NCBI GenBank assembly: GCA_025602905.1
Contig: JAHLKI010000009.1
Coordinates: 372,001 to 436,000 of the forward strand
Reading direction: 5' to 3'
Source: Phlyctochytrium arcticum
Lineage: Eukaryota > Chytridiomycota > Chytridiomycetes > Chytridiales > Chytridiaceae
DNA length: 64,000 bases
The notes beneath the pieces were generated by a model. That model had not been told where the DNA came from. It did no database searches and saw only the letters and a list, made by a program, of their open reading frames with translations. Made by a program: the position numbers and the translations under genes. Shown piece after piece: positions 1-9,117 of the stretch. Within the stretch, counting starts at the first letter, position 1, and each line of letters opens with the position of its first letter.

Positions 1-5
1 GCACG

Positions 6-554
6 ATGACTGTCAACAAGCCCGGTGGTTGGCGCAACCGCCGCTCCATCCTTCACCCTGGTTCGCTGGTTGAAGTAGTAGGAGAGTTGGATTCCTTGCG
101 AGCAATGCCGGCCACCAACTTCTATCTGGTACCCAGCTCCACCCGCACGCGCCAGGCCTCCGCCCCGACAGCCCGTCGCCAATCTGTTTGGAACCGCCGA
201 CCCAAGACCCCTTCCACCGCCTCCCCTAGCGGTGCCTCCTCCACCACTACTTCCAGCTCCGTCGCTAGGACCCCTTCTCCCTCCCCATCTACGGCCCCTC
301 GCGATTGCCTCGAAGGCCCCTCTACCCTCTCCACTGCCTCTTCCAAGGAGCTTTTGTATCCCCCTGCTGCCGATAAGCCGGCCCCAAAAAGATCGGTTGG
401 TCGACCAAGAAAGCCAATTGCCACACTGCCCCCGGGTTCGGCGGACGATCTTGCCGCCACTGTTTCTGCCACTCCCACCAAACGTAAAGTCGGGCGTCCC
501 CGCAAAACTGTCGGCCCCGCCAAGACCCCCAAACTGGTGCCCGATTGTGATTAG
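6..554 (+). CDS. AT-hook ORF (start uncertain, possibly a 3' exon)
   Basis: Open frame of 182 codons at the window edge. The C-terminal third contains two copies of the core AT-hook motif GRPRK in basic context, and the middle is a Ser/Thr/Pro-rich low-complexity stretch. AT-hooks bind the minor groove of AT-rich DNA, so a DNA-binding or chromatin role is the natural inference. No folded domain is recognised. Because the frame opens within six bases of the window start, the true start or an upstream exon may lie outside. A hairpin-containing repeat follows 30 bp after the stop, as it also does after the next gene, suggesting the two belong to one unit. Confidence 0.4.
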   Translation: MTVNKPGGWRNRRSILHPGSLVEVVGELDSLRAMPATNFYLVPSSTRTRQASAPTARRQSVWNRRPKTPSTASPSGASSTTTSSSVARTPSPSPSTAPRDCLEGPSTLSTASSKELLYPPAADKPAPKRSVGRPRKPIATLPPGSADDLAATVSATPTKRKVGRPRKTVGPAKTPKLVPDCD

Positions 555-583
555 GTGACCCTCACCGCGACTAGTAGCTAAAA

Positions 584-630
584 ATGCTGAGGGGTATAAT
601 TATCCCCGAAGTATTTGTTGTCAGACCTCT
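584..630 (+). repeat. Hairpin-containing direct repeat, copy A
   Basis: Shares ATGCTGAGGGGT, ATCCC, GAAGTATTTGT and GTCAGACCTC in the same order with copy B at 2227-2269. Its centre (GGGGTATAATTATCCCC) is a near-palindrome. It lies 30 bp after the stop of the AT-hook ORF, so it may be a 3'-UTR structure or an insertion boundary. Confidence 0.7.
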
Positions 631-670
631 AGGGCTACTCCCGTAGTGCGATAATAGTCATGTGATGCTT

Positions 671-725
671 GCGCAGCACCCGACACGATCTTCACTAATG
701 ATGAAGATCGTGTCGAGCGCTGCGC
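671..725. repeat. Long imperfect hairpin
   Basis: Inverted repeat: outer arms GCGCAGC (671-677) and GCTGCGC (719-725), inner 13-bp perfect arms GACACGATCTTCA (682-694) and TGAAGATCGTGTC (702-714), with a 7-base loop. It sits about 45 bp upstream of the ATG at 769 and could form a cruciform or an mRNA leader stem. Confidence 0.75.
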
Positions 726-768
726 AATACCCGACGCGTTCCCACCAGATCCCAAGCAGGATCCCAAG

Positions 769-2170
769 ATGGCGGCCAGCAACGACAATTTCGGCACTAC
801 ATATCAATTTCAAAATCAAGAAAAGTATTCTCTGAAAGAGCTCATCGCAAAGTTTCCTCTTCCCTCGAAAAAGCGCTCGGCGCGAGCGGCCTTTGCGCAT
901 CATTTTGGAACGGCAGTAGTGGAGGACAATGCAATTGTTCACTTCGCGCTGAAACGAAAAAAGACCTCGGATCTGTCCTGGGAACCTTCGTAAGTATCGT
1001 CTACCAGCGCTGATATTCTGCTGGAACGCTCATGGGTAGAGCGGAACTGGCCTATATCAGTCACTCTCGACAGAATACCATTATCGACTAAAGATGCTTT
1101 AGTGATCGACGGTAAACCATTAAACTTGGAAGCGTATGGTGATAGAGCGCCACAAGGGATTCGATTCAAAGTAACAAACGTTTCTACTGTTTTCAACGCT
1201 CGTAAGAAAAGTTTTCCTCAACTTCACCAGAACGAATGCAAACTCACTCGGATGCCTTTAAGCAACACTGACCGCTGTTCTCACAAATGTCACATCATCT
1301 TTCGAAAAGCCAAGACATTTCTGCAAAGTAGCCGGTCACTACTACTTCACCTACCTCGGATTCGTCAAATGGATCATAACGTCCCGACAAAATAAGCTTG
1401 CGGACGATGTGCAGGAGTGGATGATAGAAACTCTTTTTACCGCACAACTTGGAACGAATCAACAAAAAAGCAAGTTGATTGCTCGAATGGCAGGGGTCAC
1501 AATTCGGGATGTGAAGGCGTTGTTTTCGAAATGTGTCGACCCGATCTCCGTTGTGTATCTATGGAGGGTTGGCGAAGTCAAGGACTTCCGAGATCGCTTG
1601 AAAATCGAGTCTTGTCATTCGGATTCTGCTGTTCTGTTTAAATTTGGTCTGAGTGGTGATTTTAGCGAGAGAGGAGATGGTTACGACTTCGACCAGCAGT
1701 TTGGCTTCCCGTTGGTGGATTGCCTCAGATTGGAAACATTTGCCACCATTGATTCCGCATACTTGCACAAGGCCGAAAAGATTCTGAAGGACGGTGTCTT
1801 ATTCCCGTTTCGCCTGACATTGTACGGACAAACCAAACAATTTGACGAATTTGTTTGTATCCCGACCAAAGACTGCATGACCCCGGTGAAGGACGCATTC
1901 AAGTTCGTCTCTGAACTGTGCAGCGGACGAGTCGCGGGTTTGAAAGCGCTCAACGACCGTCTGCAAGGCCAATTAGAACTTCTGCGAAACGATGTCAATT
2001 GGAGAGAAAAAGAGGCGGTCGCCCTCAAAGCTTCAATGGAGCAGCAATTGCAACAAAAAGAGTCGCAGATCGAAAGTAAAGAGAGGGAAATCAAGCTGCA
2101 CCAGGATGTGCATAGATTGAAAATTGAGCTGCTTGAAGCTCAATTGGCCGAACTACGAAAGCGTGGATAA
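769..2170 (+). CDS. MSV199/Bro-type viral-style protein with GIY-YIG-like central region and coiled coil
   Basis: Read as segments 769-989, 1008-1200 and 1263-2170. A 62-bp intron with GTAAGA donor (1201) and TTTAAG acceptor joins the last two in frame. The segment spliced across it has the layout of the MSV199 domain of large DNA virus proteins (YFTYLGFVKWIITSR, then EWMIETLFTAQLG). It is followed by a region like the DUF3627/T5orf172 type (VYLWRVGEVKDFRDR, then LFKFGLSGDFSERG). The last ~70 residues are Glu/Lys/Gln-rich coiled coil. Such proteins are found in nucleocytoviruses and phages; their biochemical role is unclear. Oddity: an in-frame TAA at 991-993 separates the first segment unless an 18-nt GTAAGT...CCAG segment is removed, so the gene may be broken there. 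Family call is by motif recall, not alignment. Confidence 0.5.
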
Positions 2171-2226
2171 GACCAATTGTTATGTATATATATAGATCAT
2201 ACTGCAGGACTGAACAGATGGACGAG

Positions 2227-2269
2227 ATGCTGAGGGGTTTATCCCTGAAGTATTTGTCGTCAGACCTCC
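2227..2269 (+). repeat. Hairpin-containing direct repeat, copy B
   Basis: Second copy of the 584-630 repeat, here with a shorter stem (GGGGTTTATCCC). It lies 57 bp after the stop of the MSV199-type gene. The two copies bracket that gene. Confidence 0.7.
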
Positions 2270-2489
2270 TATTACGGCTAGCTTAATGCACATGCGCTCC
2301 ATCTTTGACCAATGTTAGACCAGAGCTCCTCCCCGCAGCGCAGCCCGGGGCTTTTATTGAATTTATCGACAGACATGGTTAATTTTGGGTGAGTAAATGA
2401 ATGAAGCGAGAAAAGATGAGGATCATTCTTTTTATAGCATGCCTTCTTTTCTCTGAAACAAAAGTGTTCCATGACATTCCAAGAACCAT

Positions 2490-3729
2490 CTAGTTAATGA
2501 CGTCGACTGTATTGCCTATTAAAAGCGTCTTGTGATGGTACACTGTAATTAGGACCGACGTACTAACCGGAGGAACATTTGCCGGGTCGAAATTACACGT
2601 AAGACGGATCGTACCATTTTGAGAATGAGTGTCGAGTGCGCTCAGAGCATCTTCATCCATTGACTGAACGTTGATTTTGATTATTCTGTCATTATCATCA
2701 TCAAAATCAAAATCTTCTTCCGCAAACGAACTGGTATTGTTCATGATTAGGGAGTTCATTACAGAGATGTCATCAACTTGCAAATCCTCATTCAATGGCC
2801 AGCGATACGAACCTATGTTGAGACGAAGAGACTGTAAGCCTGCATAGGTGAAATGTCTTGTATTTATCGTTCGTAACCGAATCATGATCTTCTGCTTTCA
2901 AAAAACGAATAGTCAAGCCCTTGATACTCGCGTTAGACAACGGTAGCAGGAAAGAATTCAAGGACGCACCACTGCAATTCATTCGGAACTGACTAACAGA
3001 TGTATATGGAATATTGAGGTAGTTCCCTTGCTGAATACCCTGCCAAGCAGCTGCTAGGAATGCTGTGTCAGGGGTTACTAATTGAACCATGTATCGAATA
3101 TCAGATATTTTGTAATAACATCCTGCCGGGAGATTGACAAAGACATTATGCGGCTCTTTCAACGAATACTACTTTTCCATCGCCTTGTTGGGCAAATGTG
3201 GCAATGGTAGCGGCTGGAACCGAGGATTGTCCAAAATTCCACTTAGTACAATATGCTTAAAGGTATATTCACCTTTCGCATTTTTGAATACATCTGGATT
3301 CTGATAAGCCTCGTATCGTTTCAACCATTTCTTTTTGGTAGCACTTGCCTCACGATATTCATCCCAAGCGAGCTGTCCATAATCATCAATTTGACTACCG
3401 TCTACTTCTTTCCCACCCATTACAATGCCTCGTTTTCGAAAGATTCCAGCGATTCCAACCGATGCTAGAGTAGCATTAGTATAAGGTGTGCCATCCGCAT
3501 TGAATACGTTTATATTGCCAGATAGGAACCCTTGTTGAGGACGGAGATAAGACGAATTTGAATCTACAGGAATGACAATGGTAGAACCGGATGAACGTGA
3601 ATCGAAGGTATCCTTCATAGGCCTGAACGTTTGAAAATTTTGACTTAGTGGATCGGCATGAATAAGGAAATTCTCCTGCTCGTAGCTCCAATTTGCAGGA
3701 AACCTAGGGTTTACTAAGAGATTCGACAT
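2490..3729 (-). pseudogene. Major capsid protein (double jelly-roll type), broken
   Basis: About 413 codons on the minus strand starting MSNLLVNPRF at 3729. Identification rests on size, position next to the penton-like and ATPase genes, and a Polinton/PLV-MCP-like beta-rich composition with an N-terminal region rich in aromatic and Pro residues. An in-frame TAG at about 3169-3171 interrupts an otherwise continuous frame, and a frameshift near 2880 moves the last ~130 codons to another frame, ending at 2490. The two lesions make it a pseudogene as sequenced. The counterpart gene is missing from the composite element arms, which were cut within the next gene. No structural or profile comparison could be run, so the MCP call is strong by context and moderate by sequence. 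Confidence 0.55.
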
Positions 3730-3763
3730 AACTTATTCTATGTATTCAAAAAAAACTGCATCT

Positions 3764-4274
3764 CTAACGTCTGCCAAATATGTGAGCAAGTGCAGCATTT
3801 GGTGATTCATAGTAGTACTCATCATAAGAATCATCGTCAAAGACCATTTTCTTTGTGGATGGTATTGGTGTTGGTTGTCTCTTTTGCACAACTTTGTTGT
3901 TGTTTGGAATATTAGAGACATTGACTTTCTTTGAAGTAGTACGTTTTGGCTTATTGGCTGCTATATATTTCTCAATAGCTTTCCTCGCAATCTCTTTCAT
4001 CTCGCTCTTGTTGCTTCAATAGCCTAGCATTTTCTTTCTCCTTATCATGCTGCTCTTTCAATTTCTTCATTTCTCGCAAATTCTCGGTACGTTTCGCTTG
4101 AGCTTTCTTCATATTCTCGAGTTGCTTGGGGGTACGCTCTCTTTTCTTGTTTTTGACACTATTGACGACTTTGTCAATAGGATCGCTGCTATTGGTCTCA
4201 ACTTGTTCATTACCTGAATCAAGAGCTTCTACGGCTTGAATGATGTTTTCTTTTGGTGTTTCTTGATCAGACAT
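3764..4274 (-). pseudogene. Highly charged coiled-coil virion-associated candidate, frameshifted
   Basis: Starts MSDQETPKEN at 4274. The N-terminal half is acidic then very Lys/Glu-rich with helical heptads (KQLENMKKAQAKRTENLREM). After a single-base frameshift near 3990 the frame continues as MKEIARKAIEKYIAANK through a basic tract to an acidic, Tyr-rich tail ending at 3764. It lies between the MCP and penton-like genes on the same strand, so a structural or core/scaffold role is inferred. A truncated homologue sits at the inner edge of each composite-element arm (20463-20669, 31171-31377), where homology stops after the shared QAKRTE. No known family is recognised. Confidence 0.5.
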
Positions 4275-4303
4275 TTGCTACTTGTTGAATAATAGAAAAT
4301 TTT

Positions 4304-5050
4304 TCACAAGTTCAAAATGTCATTGTAGTCATCTAAAATGCCAATAGTTAGAATACTGGGTTGGGTCATTTTGATCGTATGAAACGATGTTGAATCTACT
4401 ATACTGTAGTCTATTGAACTTGGTGTAATTGCGTTTGGGAGAATGACAAACTTGTCAGAGGGATTCGTCCATGTTACTATATCTGAAAAATCATCAGGCT
4501 GAATACAAGCAAGGATGTTCTGATTACTCTCAATACCTGCAGGGTAGAGAATGGATCCATTGGAAGAGAATGTTCGACTCGTCAGGAGAATTGGCTGACT
4601 GGCACTTAAATTCACTGGATTAGCAAAAGTAACATTCTTTGCTGAAACAGTGTCGTCTATATTACCCAATTGATAGTACGAGCTACTACCCCCTTGTTTT
4701 CCCAACACTTTGAAGTTCTTTGGTCCAGTGGTACTCAGTGAGATTCTGCGGGTTACTTGATCATACGTTGCAGAATACGACTGAGTGGTATTCGAGGTCA
4801 AAAGTTGGGAAAGCGCTGTTGTAATAGTAGACACGTCATAAACACCATCCGGCAGCGTTATGGTGATAGGGGAATCGTTTGCTTCCTGTATGACGAGCTT
4901 GTTGTTGTTCAATTCATGCGAGATGCTGTCCCAAGATTGGATGAAGGAGAATGCTTCGACCCGGAACGCGTGAATCGTGAGGGGTGAAATTTGAAAACTG
5001 TTTTGCAACGAGCTGAGAATCGCGGTATTCAGGACCAATTGTCGATACAT
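4304..5050 (-). CDS. Minor capsid (penton-like) protein
   Basis: About 248 residues if started at MYRQLVLNTA (5050). An upstream ATG at 5122 gives 272 residues but overlaps the divergent ATPase gene and adds a tail that looks non-conserved. The segment ITLPDGVYDVSTITTALSQ followed by YSATYDQVTRRISLS matches the pattern of PLV/Polinton minor capsid proteins, which form pentameric vertex jelly-rolls. Homologues sit in each composite arm with the same N-terminal start but two stop codons. The short gap to the ATPase start at 5100 is presumably a bidirectional promoter region. Intact here. Confidence 0.6.
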   Translation of the reverse strand: MYRQLVLNTAILSSLQNSFQISPLTIHAFRVEAFSFIQSWDSISHELNNNKLVIQEANDSPITITLPDGVYDVSTITTALSQLLTSNTTQSYSATYDQVTRRISLSTTGPKNFKVLGKQGGSSSYYQLGNIDDTVSAKNVTFANPVNLSASQPILLTSRTFSSNGSILYPAGIESNQNILACIQPDDFSDIVTWTNPSDKFVILPNAITPSSIDYSIVDSTSFHTIKMTQPSILTIGILDDYNDILNL

Positions 5051-5099
5051 GATTGCTTGTCTTTTATTATACAATAGATAATAAGAAAAAGCTACCGTA

Positions 5100-5876
5100 A
5101 TGAACGTAGAGAAGGTCTCCATTCCGAAACAGTATCGCCAAAAGATCGTAGACTCAACACCCCCCGGCTATCCACGCAAATTCTTCACTCTCTCTTGGAT
5201 AGGATCTTCAAGAAGCGGTAAGACAACATGTATAATCAATCTGATCAAGAAGGTTGCACATACTTATCGGAATATCGTCGTGTATTCCCCTAGTATTGAC
5301 GATGTGAGTTGGACAGCGCTTAAGAGGTATGAAAATGTCTACACAGCACAAACAATATCGAATCATATTCTGAACAACTTGTTTGAGAAGCAAAAGAAGA
5401 TATACCAAAAGGACAAGGACAAGAATCACATGCTACTCATTATAGACGACTACGGAATATTAGCGAGACAGACTGGAGCACCTCTCGACAAGCCGCTTCA
5501 GCACGAGGAGAGGGTATCGAGTGGAATAAAACAGATGCTTGACATTCTATATTCGACCGCCCGTCACAATGGTATGAGCATTTGTGTCTCCTTTCATGAC
5601 ACTCTCCAATGTACTCCATTACAGCAAGTCAATGCAACTCATGCGATACTATATAGACTGAACGATGCGCAACTAGAGAAGATTGCCCCTGAGCTGAGAT
5701 GTCATTTATCTAACAAAGAGTTTGTTGAAATGGCCAACGAATATACAAAAGAACCTTACACATTTCTCTACATAGATGTCAAAGCTCTGCGCAACGAGGA
5801 CGTATTCGTCAGGGGTAGACCCGCGCAGCTAGTAGAACAGTCATCGAGCAAAGAAGAAAAAGATGATGTATCATAA
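5100..5876 (+). CDS. A32-type (FtsK/HerA superfamily) genome-packaging ATPase
   Basis: 258 residues, within the usual 220-290 range for Polinton and PLV packaging ATPases. Walker A is GSSRSGKTT (residues ~37-45) and Walker B is MLLIIDDYG (~118-126). A Ser/Thr-containing sensor-like strand, ICVSFHDTLQ, follows. This enzyme drives DNA into preformed capsids using ATP hydrolysis. The gene is intact here, while the copies in the composite arms carry at least three frameshifts. It is divergent from the minor capsid gene and 11 bp upstream of the integrase, so the two rightward genes may be co-transcribed. Confidence 0.85.
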   Translation: MNVEKVSIPKQYRQKIVDSTPPGYPRKFFTLSWIGSSRSGKTTCIINLIKKVAHTYRNIVVYSPSIDDVSWTALKRYENVYTAQTISNHILNNLFEKQKKIYQKDKDKNHMLLIIDDYGILARQTGAPLDKPLQHEERVSSGIKQMLDILYSTARHNGMSICVSFHDTLQCTPLQQVNATHAILYRLNDAQLEKIAPELRCHLSNKEFVEMANEYTKEPYTFLYIDVKALRNEDVFVRGRPAQLVEQSSSKEEKDDVS

Positions 5877-5887
5877 TAAGACAGAAT

Positions 5888-7168
5888 ATGGACAGTGAAG
5901 ATGATGAAGTAGCCAGATACTGGAAACCCATTAAGAGGCAAGATTATGAGCAACTACTAGACATGTATACTAACGGAGGTGCGCTTATGGGCAGGGATAG
6001 ACTGTATTTTCTCTACAAGCAGAGATGCCCCAATTCAAAGCTCAGTCAACGCACTTTACTTGAAGAGTTTCTAAAGAAGCAAACAGTATACCAACGCTTC
6101 TCGCGACCGCATACACAGCGAGGTATGGTCAGGCCAATTCTATCGAAGGAGGAGGGGCATTTTCAGCTCGATTGTACCTTCATGCGGCCATTTAATGGCT
6201 ACATGGCAATTGTAGTAGCCGTGGATATTCTTATCAAGAAAGTTTATGCCCGCGCGTTGAAGCGGGTGAATAGTAGGGGTGTCGTAGCATTGCTTCAATC
6301 CATGATAGACGATGGTGTGGAAATCAAGACTTGTTAAAGCGACAATGGAAAAGAATTCGTTTCAGGCGAGACTCAGAACTTTGCCGAAGAATACGGCATT
6401 GGTTGGCGTACTAGCAAACCTCATTCACCATGGAGCAACGGGATTGTTGAACGCATGAATCAGACAATCAAGCGGTCTTTGTATATGGGAGCTCATTATA
6501 ACAAAAATTGGGTGCAGATTTTACCCAATGTGATTCAATCGATTAACAGTACCATCTCGTTTGGTGCAGGGAAGAAAGCAAGAACTCCCCAGTACATCAA
6601 AGAGAACACAGAAGAAATAGCAGAAGCTCAAAGGAATGATAGAAACAAGGGTAACTCTGGTAAATTCAAGACGTTCAAAATTGGAGATAAGGTGCGTCGT
6701 TATATCACTGTAAAGGACACGGGTCTTCTCAAACGAGCTAGAACAGGGTATTTCGGTCCAAAGGTTTACAGAGTGATAGACAGGATACCTAGCAAATTTG
6801 CCCAGTATCAAGACTCATCCAAGTTGCTTGATTTAGAGACCAATGAGGAAGTTCGAGGCATCTTTGCAGCATACATGTTAGGATTGGTACCCGAAGGGAC
6901 GCAAGATGAAGCTGCCCCTCGACAGCAGGTTGCAGACGTTGAAGATGACAATGACGAAGTTGATGATGACGATGATGACGATGATGAAGTTTATGAAGTA
7001 GAGAGAATACTGGACTCTCGTATTCGACGAGTGAACGGACTTAGAGTCAAAGAATACCTTGTAGAATGGAAGGGCTACCCAATTTCCGAGGCTACCTGGG
7101 AACGAAAGTCTCAGTTTGTTACGGGTGAACGGGGGTTATTTGAAGAGTTTGAACGAAATGTTGAATAG
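5888..7168 (+). pseudogene. DDE integrase with C-terminal chromodomain, one in-frame stop
   Basis: Continuous frame of 427 codons apart from one TAA at 6335-6337, just before the second catalytic Asp. The retroviral-type rve core is recognisable: first Asp in HFQLDCT, second Asp in SDNGKEF, Glu in SNGIVERMN. An acidic Asp/Glu run (about residues 345-365) is followed by a chromodomain (YEVERILDSR, then YLVEWKGYPISEATWE). Chromodomain-bearing Polinton integrases are known; the domain is expected to tether insertion to modified histones. Homologues in the composite arms lack ~42 residues including the first Asp. All three catalytic positions survive here, so the single stop is the main lesion. 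Confidence 0.85.
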
Positions 7169-7228
7169 AGTTCAAACGCAAATACATGAGATATAAACTA
7201 TTTTTACTAGTCTATAGACAAAAGCTCA

Positions 7229-7501
7229 ATGTACAGAGACGATTACGACTACGAGAATCCACTTTCCTATATCCATTATCGATTGGTTAAGGATTTCCAA
7301 AAGCTCCCCACTGTAGAATTGAAGGTGTAGTACTTGAAAGATTTGGAAGCATTGGGTGGTGTTATTAACACAGATACAATCAAGAGTCTCCAGGCAACGA
7401 TTAAACTAGATCAACTCAGCAAGAAGTACAAGAACAACTTTAAGAAAAAAACCAAGACTGTAACTCGCCGTGTGGCTGTTTCCGATAGCGATCAAGACTA
7501 G
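7229..7501 (+). pseudogene. Small basic PLV-1 ORF with one in-frame TAG
   Basis: 90 codons from ATG at 7229 (MYRDDYDYENPLSYIHYRL) to TAG at 7499, interrupted by TAG at 7328-7330. The C-terminal half is Lys-rich (YKNNFKKKTKTVTRR). Even composition and helix-like segments on both sides of the internal stop suggest a once-coding gene. No family recognised. It follows the integrase by 60 bp on the same strand. Confidence 0.4.
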
Positions 7502-7527
7502 AAGCAGTTGAAGAATACAAGTGAGAA

Positions 7528-7803
7528 TCAAGCCTTGGTCTTCGCAGCTTTGGTTTTGGTTTTCCTAGTTGCTTTGACAACTTGATTCTGGTTCAACATG
7601 CTGCTTTCAAATGCCTCTTTCAGTAAGTCAATGTCCGCATCCATTTCTAAAGCCTTAATAGTATCTGGATCAATATGCTTGATCTTCTTTACTGATTCTA
7701 TATACCTTAGCTTATCATCATGCTTCACAATATCATAGAAGAGATCGAAAATGCGATCCTTTTGATTACAGAGAATGTCGTCGAAATTACGATAAAACTT
7801 CAT
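7528..7803 (-). CDS. Small conserved PLV-family protein
   Basis: 91 residues, MKFYRNFDDILCNQKDRIFD to a Lys/Thr/Ala-rich basic tail. A diverged, frameshifted homologue sits at the same place (3' of the integrase, opposite strand) in each composite arm, sharing CxQKxRIxDxFxDIVK, IxHID and LKExF. Conservation across two diverged elements shows it is a real gene of this family. Function unknown; the basic tail would suit nucleic-acid binding. Confidence 0.6.
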   Translation of the reverse strand: MKFYRNFDDILCNQKDRIFDLFYDIVKHDDKLRYIESVKKIKHIDPDTIKALEMDADIDLLKEAFESSMLNQNQVVKATRKTKTKAAKTKA

Positions 7804-7924
7804 CTTTGTAACACTTGAATACTAAAAAAACTAGTAGATCTTGATTATTTCACATCAGACGCACTTTGTAGATTACACAATAGAGGGGCGAATCAATTGC
7901 CGAATCATAGAGAGTAGAGTAAGG

Positions 7925-8370
7925 AGGTTTGGGGCAGAGTTGTGATTAAAAGTCGATCCCAATATTTCGCGTGGGGATGGAACATGGTGATTTTCAAGAT
8001 CCAACTTTGCCCTAACTTTGCCCCAAGGTTTTTCGTGCAGGGAAGCAAATGGCGGTTTTATAGGCGAGTGGGGAAAGGCATTGATGAGGTCTGGGGCAGA
8101 GTTGAGCTGTATTTTTGTGTGATGAGGATTCTTGTAGTCTGAGGTGGTGGCGAGCTGACCACCTACAAAAAAAAATGAGATTATTTAAAAAATAGCTTCA
8201 ACTCTGCCCCAAAGAAAAGAAACACTCTTCCCCACTCGTTTCAAGAAGTGCAATTTGCTTCCCTGCACGAATTAGCTTGGGGCAAAGTTAGGGCAAAGTT
8301 GATGTCAACTCTGCCCCAATGTGAAAAATTCGATCAGGGAAGCGACTCCTTGGGGCAGAGTTTGGGGCAG
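7925..8370. repeat. Iteron-like GGGGCARAGTTG array of PLV-1
   Basis: The core GGGCA(A/G)AGTTG occurs repeatedly in both orientations: about 7930, 8005 (two tandem), 8095, 8193, 8280 (two tandem), 8310 and 8352 (two tandem). A GGTGGT...GACCACC inverted motif lies at about 8140-8165. The same motifs fill the equivalent interval in both composite arms. No coding frame explains it; a replication origin, terminal-protein or transcription-factor site cluster is inferred. Confidence 0.7.
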
Positions 8371-8565
8371 AGTTTTCCCACTCGAATTGGAGAGAGGAGG
8401 ACTAAGAGACATAGTAGTAATCGATAGGTGAGTCTGATATGTGACAGTCAAGTGAAAGAATGTTGGTAGATGGTGTAAGGAGTGAGAGAATGTTGGTGGT
8501 GGTTTGGTTTGACCACCACGTATCACGTGACCATTTTTTTTGCGCAGTACGACAATGGCTACATG

Positions 8566-8793
8566 AGTAAAACAGTCGACACTTTATTAGAGTATTTCGA
8601 GTAAGTTTGGAGACGTACTGTGGTATTCACGACGCATAGGAGAAGCTAATACGAGACAATAGAATCAATAGTACAATCAGAGTAAAACGGTCGACACTTT
8701 ATGAGACTATTACAAGTAAGCTTGGAGACGTACTGGGCGTCTTCACGATCCATACGAGAAGCTAATACAAGACAATAGAATCGATAGTAATGA
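8566..8793. repeat. Tandem duplication, two ~115-bp units
   Basis: Unit 1 is 8566-8680 and unit 2 is 8681-8793. Both begin AGTAAAAC(A/G)GTCGACACTT and share GGAGACGTACTG, GAGAAGCTAATAC and GACAATAGAATC. Non-coding subterminal DNA of PLV-1; the phrase TTTATTAGAGTATT also occurs near the ends of the composite element. Confidence 0.75.
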
Positions 8794-8954
8794 CAGGCCA
8801 ATTCATAGCAATCCTATCCATAGTTTTTGAGTAGTATGACTATGTAACAATACCGCAAGCGAGAATACAGCAAGCGAGAATACTACCGATAGATGTGAAT
8901 GCAGGCTCCCATCCTATCGATAGATTTGAGTACGGGTGCCGCTTGCGCCGTCCA

Positions 8955-9065
8955 CTATTGGTTCTTCGATCTCACACTATTGGTTCTTGCGCCGTCCACT
9001 ATTGGTTACTGAAAAGCGACCTTCCACTATTGGTTCTCGAATAGCAAGCATTCCACTACTGGGTC
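8955..9065. repeat. CACTATTGGTTCT subterminal repeats
   Basis: CACTATTGGTT(C/A)(T/C)T is repeated at about 8965, 8995 and 9030, with a diverged CACTACTGGGTCT at 9053. The same unit fills the last 130 bp of both ends of the composite element, tying the two elements to one family. Confidence 0.75.
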
Positions 9066-9117
9066 TGTTATAGTGCAGAACCTATAGTGGTACCACTATA
9101 GGTTCTGCACTATAACA
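9066..9117. repeat. Perfect 52-bp terminal palindrome of PLV-1
   Basis: Each 26-base half begins or ends with the family terminus TGTTATAGTG / CACTATAACA, and the halves meet at GGTACC. Either the element ends in a foldback or a left and a right terminus are joined here. The sequence is self-complementary over its whole length. Confidence 0.85.

Larger units (their letters stand above)
2490..9117. mobile_element. Polinton-like virus element PLV-1 (left end not found)
   Basis: Contains the morphogenesis set of Polintons and Polinton-like viruses: double-jelly-roll-type capsid candidate, penton-like minor capsid, A32-family ATPase and retroviral-type integrase. The ATPase and integrase run rightward and the capsid genes leftward from a shared centre near 5.05-5.1 kb. 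The right end is defined by CACTATTGG subterminal repeats and the terminus ending CTATAACA at 9117, the same termini as the composite element at 15383/36646. No matching left terminus or protein-primed DNA polymerase B is visible, so the element is truncated or continues beyond recognition. MCP, charged protein, integrase and one small ORF carry stops or frameshifts, so this copy is decaying. Confidence 0.75.

Noticed and set aside
122..532. Minus-strand 136-codon ORF opposite the AT-hook ORF
   Set aside because: Shadow frame of GC-rich low-complexity coding sequence; the plus-strand frame has the GRPRK motifs.
990..1007. 18-nt mini-intron GTAAGT...CCAG in the MSV199-type gene
   Set aside because: It restores the frame, but all other introns here are about 60 bp; an in-frame stop in a decaying gene is simpler.
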